Origin: Maylandia zebra
Lineage: Eukaryota > Chordata > Actinopteri > Cichliformes > Cichlidae
Length of the DNA stretch: 64,000 nucleotides
Assembly (NCBI RefSeq): GCF_041146795.1
Contig: NC_135173.1
Coordinates: 56,658,865-56,722,864, forward strand
Direction: 5' to 3'
Program-made: the position numbers and the translations under genes
In this document: positions 1 to 17,948 of the stretch, piece by piece
Layout: every line of letters begins with the position of its first letter
Position numbering within the stretch: the first letter of the stretch is position 1
The notes under the pieces: model-generated
What the model was told of the DNA's origin: nothing
Databases searched by the model: none
The model's input: only the letters and a program-made list of their open reading frames with translations

Positions 1-1659
1 TAAACAAGCTAATCACCGAGGGCCTATTTGTATTCTCGTTTGTGTTTGCACACGCTGATGTGCAGGGGGGAGGGCGCAAAAACTAGAGAACAGGCGAGGG
101 TGGCAGGGGAGAACGGGGAGGGTCTCCGATGGAGGGTGGAGTGCGTGTGAAAGGGTTAAGTTCCCTCCCTGGCTGCATGCTGCTTTCCCTTGCTCTGTCA
201 AGCCCCATTAAACCTGCTACACCACAGCAATATGGTGCCATCAATTACAGGCACGCTGCCATCAATGCAGAGCGCAGAGGAGAGGAGAGGCAGGAGCACA
301 TAAACAGGACAAACGGCCACATAAAAGACATAAAGCCCTGCAGCCTGCCTCTCTCAAACACACACAAACACTCTCTCTCTCTGCACCTTTTACCTTTTTG
401 AGGTGTCATTCTGTTTCTGAATGAGTCTGGGTTTGTTTCAAATACAGATGGGAAAGAAAAAAAACTGCACAATGCATGCATTCCTGACTCTTTCATGATA
501 CTGAGGCAAATTTATGAAAAAGGCTAAAAACTATGTGAAGATTTAGGCTCACTGTGTTAACTGCAGTGTGCTTCTACTGCCCCCGTGTGACAGATGAAAA
601 CCCAGTCACCAGTACAGAGCCAAAATAAAAGTCCAAACTTTTAAAAGCGCATATTAACTTTACAGCACTCCATGCTCATCATCAAAACACCGAAAGATCC
701 AAAAGCAGTGAGAAATCTTCAAAGTGACACAAATCTGCATTTCATCTCTTTTGCATGTCTCAAATTCTTTGCTGCATTTCTCTCTCGGGTTCAGACAAAG
801 AACCATTTGTCTGAGATGGAAAGCCATTTTTACTGACCAGCGAAGAGAAAAAGAGCCACTCTTTACCTTTGGGTGCTGTACTGTCTTCAGTACAACAGGT
901 CAGTGAAAGACACTGACAATGTCACAAAGCAACTGAAAATCAAACACTGGGAAAATCGTGAAGATGCAATGTTGCTGTGCACCACATACTGCTGCTGCTG
1001 AGAGGCATACCTCTGCACTCACTTTAAACACCTTCAACATGTCTCTGAGAATGAAATCGGCTGAATTTGAATCAGGTATCTTTTTTTTTTTTTTAATTAC
1101 ATCAAATACAAGCAACTATTCCAGTACATATTCTTTGCATGCTATAAAAATGTGGAATTGGTGTATGTTGCCGCAGAGTAAAAGAGACAAATCTGATAAG
1201 TAAATTGTTAGATTTTTTTAAAGATGTGATATAAAAAACAAAAACGTTCACGATGAATAGACATTTCTCAGTAGAAAATATTCAAATTAAAACATTTATT
1301 TTTGTCTTCTTTTGTGTCTCACTCGTTTGATAGCAACTGGGCAAAAAGCTTTACCCACCAAAATCTGACAGAGTAATAAGGAGACACACCGCACACCCAT
1401 TTTGAAATAGTTAGAATCTTAAAGAACTGGATTAGGCAATTTTTTATTTATTTATTTTTTACTTCTTTTTTTTTACATCAATGACACTTGATTAAGCGAT
1501 GTAGGCAGCTTTAATTTTTCAATACAGCAGACACTCCCTCATAACATATCTTACAGTTAATTGTCGGTGTCTGAACCACATAAAAAGATTAACACTGATT
1601 ATTTACACCACACATTCATCTTTTAAAAGGAGGAGGAAAATGATACCAGAACACCTATA
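1..1659. other. intergenic stretch, no gene recognised
   Basis: I see no exon with flanking splice sites or a recognisable protein here. The short open frames are low-complexity or cysteine-poor chance frames. The stretch is AT-rich with homopolymer runs (poly-T near 1080-1095 and 1440-1475). It lies downstream of mzt2b, so its right end may hold an extended 3' UTR. TTTATT motifs (AATAAA on the minus strand) near 1294 and 1444 are possible distal poly(A) signals. Confidence 0.5.
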
Positions 1660-1665
1660 TTTATT
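1660..1665 (-). terminator. mzt2b: candidate poly(A) signal of mzt2b
   Basis: TTTATT on the plus strand reads AATAAA on the minus strand, about 110 bases past the mzt2b stop codon (1774-1776). It is the first canonical hexamer downstream. Further AATAAA matches lie near 1444 and 1294, so the true 3' end could be more distal. Confidence 0.45.
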
Positions 1666-1773
1666 TGTAATCTAGGTAAACCAGTCCTTTAAGATGTAAA
1701 ACAGAGAAACGTACACACAAGTTAAACGTAAAGTAACCTACATATTTACAAATGGCCTCCAACTGCCAGAGTT

Positions 1774-4700
1774 TTAGGTCGAGTTTATCTGTGAGGAAGA
1801 ACTACTGCTGCCGGAGCTCTTGGTTTTCTGCCCTCTAGTGGCACTGGGCTGCCGCTGCACTCTCTGGCTGGAAGCCTCCCTGCTCTTCTCACTGTGGCTG
1901 GTACCGGCTTTACTGCGCACTCCTGAAACAAAGCAAAAAAGAAAATGCACTCAGGGAAAGGAGGAAATAAATGTTTAGGTAACTGTTATAGGACTGCTTC
2001 GCATATACCATGCAATATGGCATTTTAGAAAAATAAAAATGGAAATAATAATGACGGGGAATGAGAAAGTGCAGCTGATAAAACAGCTAGTTTTCTTATA
2101 TACTTGACACTAACTATGAAGTGGCGAGAAAGTGCCCTCAGAAATTATGAACTGCAAATATAGCATGTGTCAAGAGACCTGACTATTTTACTGGTGAAGG
2201 AAGAAAATTTTTTTTATTTTTTTTTATTTTATTATTCTTCAGCACAACTGAAGAATAGACAACCCGAACTCTCTTTAGCTGTTTATTTAAGTAGCCTTCA
2301 AGAACATTTCTCTAGGCTTCTGAAGAACATTTGTTTTCTTCTCTGTCGAGATGATTCAATACCACTTCAATAATGGTGAGGTCAGAGTTTTAGGAAGGCC
2401 AATCCATGACCGATTTGTGTTCTAGTTTGTGTTTTTCTATCCAGGTATGATTGTGTGCATTGGCAGTATGTCTGGGCTCACTGCCATGTGGGAAAAATAA
2501 ACCTGTTGGCAGCTAGATTTCTTTCTTTCTTTTAGCTTTCCAGATGGGACTGTATGGTGGATCAAAAACTGACGGTACTTTCTATGTTCTCAATTCAAGA
2601 GAATATTTTGACACGTTTATTTAAAGTTTCACATTTGATTCATCACTCTATAAGACCTGATGCCACTGATTTTCAGTCTAGGTCTTTTGAAATATGGCAT
2701 ACTTCTGCATTTTCTCTCTGTTTCCCTTCCTTAAGAATGGCTTCTTGATGGCCACACGTTCCACTGAGCATATTTCAAATGAGGCTTCAGCAAAGAGTAG
2801 ATGGATCAGCTGAAGGGCCAGATCCACCTCTCAGGTCCTGTGTCAGTTGTTTCTGGAACTTTTTCCCTATGTCTTAAACATATGACTGTCAGATACTGTC
2901 CATGTACCGCAGACAGTTTTCTGACCCGCCAACTTCTTGGTTTGTCCTTCACTTCTCCAATGTTAACTTTGGCATTTTTTAAAGATCCAGACAAAGAATT
3001 GTTTTCTTGAATATTTTACAGGTCAGTTTCAACTGGCTCAACAGGAAAGAAAAATAAATAAATCACACCTTTAAAGATGATCAACTACAAGGACTGGACT
3101 GAAAAGGAGTGAAAAAGCAGTCAAAGAAAAACTCTGAAGGACCTTTAGAAAGCCTGGAGCAATATTTCTTAAGACCACTTTAAAAATACTGGAAATTACC
3201 AGTACTACCCCTCAGATTCCTAGAAGACATGCCTACAGAATCAATTTCAAAACCCTACATCATTATATTCTTGAAAAACCTTTAGGTCAAGGTTAGTGAG
3301 ATTAAAACTCACCCGAGAGTTTTAGTAGAATCACCTATGGTATCAATTTGAAGGTGCTATGTCGCTTCGTTCTCAAGTTATTGCATTCACAAACTTAAGT
3401 GTCCACACTTAGTCCACAATATCCCATAAGCCTTAGCAAAAATAATAATACAGGAAAAATATATATATATATTGTTCCAGCTGATAGTGATATTGTTCAT
3501 TGTTTTACAAAAAAGTATTTCTATAGCGTTTATACTCTCCATTTGTACTATAATCACAGATTTTAGCATTCTTTTTTTATTTTGAAATTGCTTCTTCAAG
3601 TTAAAGTTCTGTGTGTGTGTGCATGCATATATATATATATATATACATATATATATCACTAAACTGATTTAACCATTTAGAAATACAAAATCAAGCCATT
3701 GGGGTTGCTTAGGGTTAAGGTTCTTAGCAAGTCAAATGTTTAATCTGTTATTTAAAAAGTCATAAAAAGCTTGGTGCTCGCACACTTTTCTCCGCTTTAT
3801 TTGTCAAGTTTAAGTTTCTGACCATTTATACTGAAGAACACTTCTTCAGTAAGTGAAATCCTGAAAATAGAACTCAGTAAGTGCATATTGTATGAACCAA
3901 GTCAAGATCCTCTTTTCTTGTTCCGTCACAGGTTAACCATCACACAGCAACATAAAAGACTTTTTTTTTTTTAACTTGTAAATTCAAGCTACTCTTGTGT
4001 AAAAGAGTCAATAAAAAGAGTACTTCAGAGTTTCTTTTATAACTTTCTAGCCACTTAAAAACAAAGGGAAAAAAATCCACTGCACGGTGAATAAATCTCC
4101 TTGAGTATGAAAACATCCAAGGGCAAATTCAATTTTTGCGATCCACACGCATGCATGCACATATAACGAAAGCACAGCATGCAGTTTGTTTTCCAAAATC
4201 CTGCTCCATATCAAATGGCACATAAATACAACTTTTGTTAATGAGTAAGGCAAGCAAGTTGGCAGATGGAGGTGATGGACAGAGTGCAGCAAAAGGGACC
4301 TTGAGAGTGAGGAGAACTAGTGTCTTGGGGGCCGTAGACCACAATCTTAGTGTTGACCCTTGTGGCTCTGGGGCCTGCTGCTGTGGGGGGAGCTGCGGCA
4401 AGTTTAGGGCTCTTTCCAGAGGCCAAAGAGTCCTCTTCTTCAGGAAACAAGACACACAGAAAAAAAGACAGAAAGGAAAGAACTGACCGGGATAGAGAGG
4501 AAATCAGAAAAGCCTGCAACACAGTGAGGATGAGCAATTTGTAGATGAGTTTGCATGACTATGCCTGTCTTCAGATGCCCTCCTTTTATGTGGAAAACTG
4601 TGCTGTGTGGGGTGAAGTGAAGATTGGATTTAGTTAGTGAGGTGGGGTAAGGGAAGAGTGCAGCACAGAACCTCTGCTACAGCACGTACAGAACTTAAAT

Positions 4701-7105
4701 GGAGGAATGTGATTATTTATAAAGGATATAACATAAATTGTTAGAAAAAAAAAACAACTTTAACATTCTGAGTCTTTGCATCAAAAATCATATCTGTAGC
4801 CACACACACACTTGTTGTTATCAGAAATTACTGTTACCAACAACTGGGCTTGTTTGCATTGGAAAGTAGGTTGGTCTTAGGATCCCCTCTGACCAGTCCT
4901 CTTCCCTAATGTTCTATTCTTGGACCTTTGATGTTGTCCATTCCCACCAGATCATACACCAATCAAGCATAACATTATCACCAACTGCCTAATATTGTGT
5001 TGGTCCACATGGACTCCACTAGACGCCCTAGAGGTGTGCATTGGTATCTGGGACCAAGAGGTTAGCAACAGACCCTTTAAGTCCTTTAAGCTGTGAGGTG
5101 GGGACTCCATGGATCAGACTTCTTTGTCCAGCATATCTCACAGATGTTCGATTAGACTGAGATTTGGGAATTTTGATAGTTTATACAACAATAGTTTATA
5201 TATCGATTAAAAAAAACAAAAAAAAACGACATACATAATTTATGCTAATATAATAATGATTTGTGGCATAACTATGCTACACTTTACAAAAAACAGTGAT
5301 GAGTTCTTTCTCCTTCTAGCCTTGGCTTTCATTAAAGGTGCAGAGTTTTATATATAACTCAACACCTCAAAGACTAAGGAACTGGTTGTGGACTTCGGGA
5401 GGTCCAGAGAAGGTCCACTGCCGGTTCAGATAGCGGGGGAGGAGGTGGAGGTGGTCAACAAGTACAAGTACCTCGGGCTGTGGGTGGACAATAAACTGGA
5501 CTGGTCATGCAACACAGAGCATCTGTATAAAAAAGCCCAAAGCCGACTGTACTTCCTCAGGAGGCTGCGGTCTTTTAACATCTGCAGGAAGCTCCTGAGG
5601 ATGTTTTACCAGTCAGTGGTTGCTGGAGTACTTTTCTATGCTGTGGTGTGCTGGGGGAGCAGCACAGCAAAGAAGGACTCATCCAGGCTGGAGAAACTGA
5701 TCAGGAAGGCTGGCTCTGTGGTCGGCATGAAGCTGGACACTCTGATGACAGTGGCAGAGAAAAGGACACTAAAAAAAACTGCTGGACATTATGAACAATG
5801 CTGGGCATCCTCTGCACACGGCCATAAACAACCAGAGGAGTCTGTTCAGTGACAGGTTGCTTCTCCCAAAGACAAGAACTAACAGACTTAAAAACTCCTT
5901 TGTCCCACACGCCATCAGACTGTTTAACTCCTCTCTGGAGGGGAGAGGGAGGGGAAACAGGAGGACAAAGGAGGGGGGAACAACTAAGCTGTAGTGCCTC
6001 TTCACCTCACTGTGCAATACTTTTGTTAATAGTCAATGGTGCAATAGACCTCAATACTTGAAATGTGCAATTCACTTGTATTTTTATTTTTATTCCTATT
6101 TATTCTATTTATCCCCTTCATATATTTTATTTATATATGTCTCTGTATTTATATATGTGTGTGTGTGTATATATATATATATATAATATTCTGTAACTGT
6201 AACTTCTGTCGGTGCTGTGCTTTTGGAAACCGAATTTCCCAGAGGAACCCACCCGAGGGATTAATAAAGTTCTATCTTATCTTATCTTATATTGCCAAAA
6301 ATGTGAACCCACAATGATTAAAAAGAGCAAAACACATCCTGAACTTTTCTGACTTTCAGAGGGTTAAACTGTAGGTGACAAATGACAGCCCTCTTTTCCT
6401 AAGTCAATTGTGACCTGGGGGGTGACATCTGAATCTTAACTAGTGTTTGTGGCTGCTGGATCCTGGACTGACCAATGGTGGGTTAGGAGGACCCAACAGA
6501 GGGGGAAAACAGGAACGGACTACAATAAAGCAGTATAAATGGGGAGACTAAAACTTCCCAGCCTGATTTCTGCAATGTTTCTTAGTTAAAAGAAGGTAGA
6601 CTATGTGAGCTGAAAGATAGTCAACATTTAAATGACAAATATACATATACTTTCAGTTGCATTACATCCCATTCTTCAGATACTAACCTCTGGCTTCTGT
6701 GTGCGCTGTGGTCATGCTTGTGGTGTGGGCGCCAGCTGAAAGGTCTCCACCACAGCTTTCAGCTACCCTCTGTCCTGCACACATTGCCTTCAAGGTCTGG
6801 AAGACTGCTTGAGGAGCCACATTCATCTTCAGCAAGTCCACTATGATTCTGTGAGGAGGAGGAAGGGGGTGAGGACATAAAACCATGGTCTTCCATGTAA
6901 CCCACAGATAAGGCTATTATTAGACATACTTAAAAACCTCCTGATCCACAGTAATTCCTGCAGCCTGAGTAAGTTCGAACAGCTCAATTTCTTCGGCGCT
7001 GAGGACTTTCTTCTTCTTTATTGCATATTTCTGCACGTTAGATGTGACAACCAGCGCAGGGGAGTCAGGGGCGGAAGGAATCGTTTGTTGTGCTTGTTGA
7101 GACAT
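1774..7105 (-). CDS. mzt2b: mitotic-spindle organizing protein 2 (MOZART2), 3 exons
   Basis: MZT2 is a small subunit of the gamma-tubulin ring complex, acting at centrosomes and spindle poles. CDS exons, read on the minus strand: 7105-6930, 6848-6688 and 1922-1774 (176+161+149 nt, 161 aa plus stop; the human protein is about 158 aa). Exon 1 gives the basic KKKKVLSAEEIELFELTQAAG region and ends in VDQEVF plus two bases of a Lys codon. Exon 2 continues IIVDLLKMNVAPQAVFQTLKAMCAGQR, in two blocks typical of the MOZART2 core. Exon 3 encodes a Ser/Gln/Lys-rich tail with the family signature QRVQRQPSATRGQK and ends in a Ser run. Donors GTATGT and GTTAGT and acceptors CTCACAG and GTTTCAG keep phase throughout. 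The ATG at 7105 is preceded by GTG. Intron 2 is 4.8 kb and holds an antisense LINE copy and a possible alternative last exon. Confidence 0.93.
2350..3300 (-). repeat. decayed interspersed repeat, probably DNA-transposon derived
   Basis: This part of mzt2b intron 2 resembles an old repeat scattered in fish genomes, with internally broken short frames on both strands and no intact protein. I recognise the general text (for example the stretch around 2640-2970) as teleost repeat but cannot name the family. No target-site duplication was identified, so the ends are approximate. Confidence 0.35.
3605..3656. repeat. TG/TA microsatellite
   Basis: A short (TG)n run followed by CATGCA and an (AT)n run with one interruption. 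It lies in mzt2b intron 2. It is a simple sequence repeat without coding potential. Confidence 0.7.
4238..4437 (-). other. mzt2b: candidate alternative last exon of mzt2b
   Basis: On the minus strand a long pyrimidine tract (about 4484-4442) runs into CCTGAAG, a good splice acceptor. From 4437 an open frame of 200 nt follows to a TAA at 4238-4240. mzt2b exon 2 ends in phase 1 (a single G); joining it here gives an in-frame tail beginning EEDSLASGKSPKL and containing RVNTKIVVYGPQDTSS, 66 residues in all. An acceptor three bases later also keeps phase. The composition is protein-like (Ala/Pro-rich, then mixed). I do not recognise the peptide and there is no transcript evidence. It could equally be a chance frame or an exon of an unrelated minus-strand transcript. 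Confidence 0.3.
4952..5185 (-). repeat. end fragment of a Tc1/mariner-like DNA transposon
   Basis: Begins CATACACCAATCAAGCATAAC, the same terminal sequence (inverted) as the right end of the element at 26431-27081, and continues TGCCTAATATTGTGTTGGTCC. Only one terminus and about 230 bp are present, so this is a truncated copy. It sits in mzt2b intron 2, next to a LINE fragment. Confidence 0.55.
5360..6295 (+). mobile_element. 5'-truncated non-LTR retrotransposon (Jockey/CR1/L2/Rex1-like LINE)
   Basis: The open frame 5388-5852 matches the C-terminal part of fish LINE reverse transcriptases: a KYKYLGLWVDNKLDW block, then YKKAQSRLYFLRRLRSF, then a VVCWGSS block. After an A-run near 5771-5777 the homology moves to another frame (5791-5994: SLFSDRLLLPKTRTNRLKNS), so the copy is frameshifted and dead. 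The 3' end carries GGATTAATAAAGTTC and a short (TATCT)n tail at 6272-6291, the usual 3' end of such elements. It is antisense to mzt2b in intron 2. The clade is not resolved from this fragment. Confidence 0.8.
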
Positions 7106-7760
7106 CACTAATGAACTGAGGGGTTAGATTAAATAAGAAAGTAAAATAAGGTGCAATGACTAAAAGACAATACAGCGTAAACAATGAGAAACACGGCGTA
7201 AGTGAACTTCCTCTCCGAATCAAAAATATCAAAATTTATCAAAAATATAACCACAATGAGACTTAAATGATTAACACAGCAAACGCCTGGTTCCTTAAAA
7301 TTAAAATTATACCTACCATTACGAGCGAAATGCTCAACGTTTAGTCGCTTCTGTTTGAGCCAAGCGTGACGCGCCAAAAATACGTCATTGTCATGCGTTT
7401 CATACGTAATCCTCTCAAAAATGAAATAAAATAAAAAAAGTATGTTTTAAAAAGTTACATTATTCAGTTGTCCGTCACGTCTTCATTTAAGATTTTAAAT
7501 CCGTGCTTTAAAACCCCATATTAATTTTAAAAACTCTTTCCAGGAGAAAATCTTGCCGCTACTCAGCTATTTTCAAATGCCCCTGGTTGTTTTTGGGGGC
7601 AGGGTATTTTTTCGTAAATTGAACATAAATGACTGTAAATATATAGGCACGGTAGCCTATGCTAGTAGAGATGCTGAAAGAGCGAAAAAGAACAAAACCG
7701 GAAGTGCTTCTGGGGATTGTCCTCTCAAACCTGCTCGGGTCTCTGCGCCGTCGTCCAAGA
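7106..7760. promoter_or_regulatory. bidirectional promoter region of mzt2b and trim23
   Basis: The 655 bp between the two divergent start codons. On the mzt2b side, 7366-7388 holds GTGACGCGCCAAAAATACGTCA: an E2F-like GCGCCAAA (TTTGGCGC on the minus strand) beside a CRE-like TACGTCA. On the trim23 side, 7697-7706 is ACCGGAAGTG, a textbook ETS/GABPA site 55 bp before the ATG. There is no TATA box in a convincing position for either gene. The motifs are seen in the sequence; their use is inferred from what is typical of housekeeping and cell-cycle promoters. Confidence 0.6.
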
Positions 7761-15658
<7,898 letters not shown>

Positions 15659-17649
15659 ATGCCGCCTCCCTCCACATGCGGACTCTTTTCACTCTCCCCC
15701 CCCAACCCCCTGAAATCTGAACACAAACCCCCAGCCTCTGAGCCTGGTTCATCAGTTCTCCAAAAACTTTTTAACATGAGCTTCACTACAAGGCTGCAGC
15801 TTTAAACCCGACTTCTCCACCTTTCCATCTCTGAGCACCATTGTCGGCAAAGAAAACAAAAGACGTATATATCTTCTCTAGCTTCGTAATATGGGAACTA
15901 CAAATATGTCTTCAAGCCTGCCCTTCCTGCTACTCCCGACCTCTGAGAAATAGTCACTGGACCTAAATCCTGAGTTGAGACTACGTCCTCCCATCCTGCT
16001 TTATGCCTTCATGTGGCTTACACACTTCATTTTTTCTTCATAGTTTAGGTGATGAGCTGTTTATCTGGCATTTATAGCTTTTGAACTTAGGTCCAGTTAA
16101 ATGTTAGACATGCTCCTTGTGCCCTGACAAAGTGAACTGTGTCTGTTTTTTCTACCCCACATGTTAACTCACCATAACCCTCCAAATATGTGACCTTGAA
16201 CTGAACTAAATGCACACCGGTCCATGTTGTGATGATAGTATCATTTATGTATGCTTTTTAGTGCGCTTCAAATCGTCCTGTTTAGTCCCCTTTCAGTTTA
16301 TTCCAGTACACTTGCAGGTTAAGTGAGATGGAACAGAAACATTGCTATGGTGTAAAGGGGACCTCTTATGCACACTTTCAGCTCCATAATTTTAGTCTTG
16401 GATTAAATTTGGAGTAGCTTTGCATGATTCTCAAATCAGAATACTACATAGTCATCTTATACTGGGGCTTTGGTGACAGTCTGCCCCACCACTTGGACTT
16501 TGCTCCAAAGTAAGGTTTCAAAAAGCTTTTTATTCCCCCATGGAAGTTCTAGTTATTCCACTTCCTTCCATAGATTTCAATTCAGGATTCTTTGGCTGCC
16601 ACACGTCTGCAACAAGCTGTTTTCTTCTGATTCACACCCTTACACATTACACAACTGTATGCCTGCCATGACCATATTAGGATATCCTCTCACGCTGGCA
16701 TCATAAAGAGCCAAACTTATTATAATGTCACCAATAACATACAAATAGCAGAAAGGAAGGAAAAGCATAATAGGTCTACTTTAAATGAACACAGTGGCTT
16801 CAAGCAGTCTAATGTTCAGATTTTGCCTGGTCATCTACCGTGAGCAATAGCAGCTGATTTTTTTTCTTTGGATCTTTGTGTGCAAAGTTTTTTGTTTTGT
16901 TTTTAAGAGTGTGAACATATTTAAAAGCCACAGCTGGTAAGGTTTGATTTGAATGTAGTGTTTTCTGTTACTAAGCAACTGTTTACTGAGCTCACTGATG
17001 AGCGGGACGAGCAGACTTTACTTTGATACAAGCTGTTGTGGGTTTAAAAAAAAAAAAAAAAATCAGAGTTTTTAAATGCACCGACTCTGCCTCCGTTTTG
17101 TTGAGCGTACTGCACGCAGAATCTGTCGACTGCACTCGTCTGCCGCCTCGCTCCAGTTTCCATTTGAAAGCAAATGAACCACCTGCTGTTTCTTAAGTAG
17201 ACTATGAGTGTTAACCTCAGTGCGAAAGAAAAAAAAAAGTCGTGAAAATATTCCTCTATCCTACACAAGTTTTCTTTTATGTTTTTGTTTTTCTGGAGTG
17301 CTTTTAAGATGGTACACCGGTAATCAGCCTTCAGTAATTCTGTAATGTGAAAGTAGTGAAACGTTAAACCTAACACTTACACTTGTCTTGTTATTGAGGA
17401 ACCATCATTTAAGTTTGATCTTTATTCATTGCTATGTAATGTTAACTATTTGTACTTATGTATAAAAATATTTAAACAACTACAAAAAGAAAAATGCACG
17501 TGTGAAAAGCCTTGACGCATAGTTTGCGACATCATTTCAATTTGTTTTGGGGTTTTTTGGAAACGTAGAAGCACAAAGTGCATTGAAACCTTTGTTACCA
17601 GTGGACTTGAATATGGCTTTTGTAAATTATACATAATGTGATGCTCTAT
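15659..17649 (+). other. trim23: probable trim23 3' UTR
   Basis: Between the trim23 stop (15656-15658) and the first strong canonical poly(A) hexamer (17650). About 2 kb without supported coding potential. It contains a MITE (16353-16783), poly-T and poly-A runs near 16858-17060, and no convincing gene. A 2-kb 3' UTR is usual for this gene class, but no transcript evidence is available here. Confidence 0.5.
16353..16783. mobile_element. MITE with inverted termini in the trim23 3' UTR
   Basis: The left end TAAAGGGGACCTCTTATGC (16353-16371) and the right end GCATAATAGGTCTACTTTA (16765-16783) are inverted copies with 16 of 19 matches. The internal motif GTAGCTTTGCATGATTC recurs near 26146, and end motifs recur near 15021 and 29719. 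No open frame is present. It is a non-autonomous DNA element of about 430 bp; the superfamily is unknown. Confidence 0.6.
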
Positions 17650-17661
17650 AATAAATTTATT
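17650..17661. terminator. palindromic bidirectional poly(A) signal, trim23/ppwd1
   Basis: AATAAATTTATT is a perfect 12-bp palindrome giving AATAAA on both strands. It lies between the convergent genes trim23 (stop 15658) and ppwd1 (stop at 17949), about 290 bp beyond the ppwd1 stop. It can therefore end both transcripts, or at least ppwd1. Another plus-strand AATAAA is near 17909, inside the presumed ppwd1 3' UTR. Confidence 0.6.
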
Positions 17662-17768
17662 CGACTGGTAAAGTGACTGATGGTTAAAAAACACCTCAAG
17701 ATGAACATTCAAAACACTTCTTACTACAAATATTCTTCACACAGTCACACAGCACTTGTCTCTATCAT

Positions 17769-17820
17769 TCTCTCTCTCTCTCACACACACACACACACTC
17801 TCTCACACACACACACGCAC
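17769..17820. repeat. CT/CA microsatellite
   Basis: A compound (TC)n-(AC)n-(TC)n-(AC)n run between the shared poly(A) region and the ppwd1 stop codon. It would be transcribed in the ppwd1 3' UTR. Confidence 0.85.
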
Positions 17821-17948
17821 GCATCGGGGCAACTCAGGGTTCAGCATCTTGCCCGATGATACTTCGACATGTAAACTGGAGACACTCTTATAACAACATT
17901 TGGTCTTCTTTAATAAATCGCTGTACATTACATGACAAAGGCATACAA

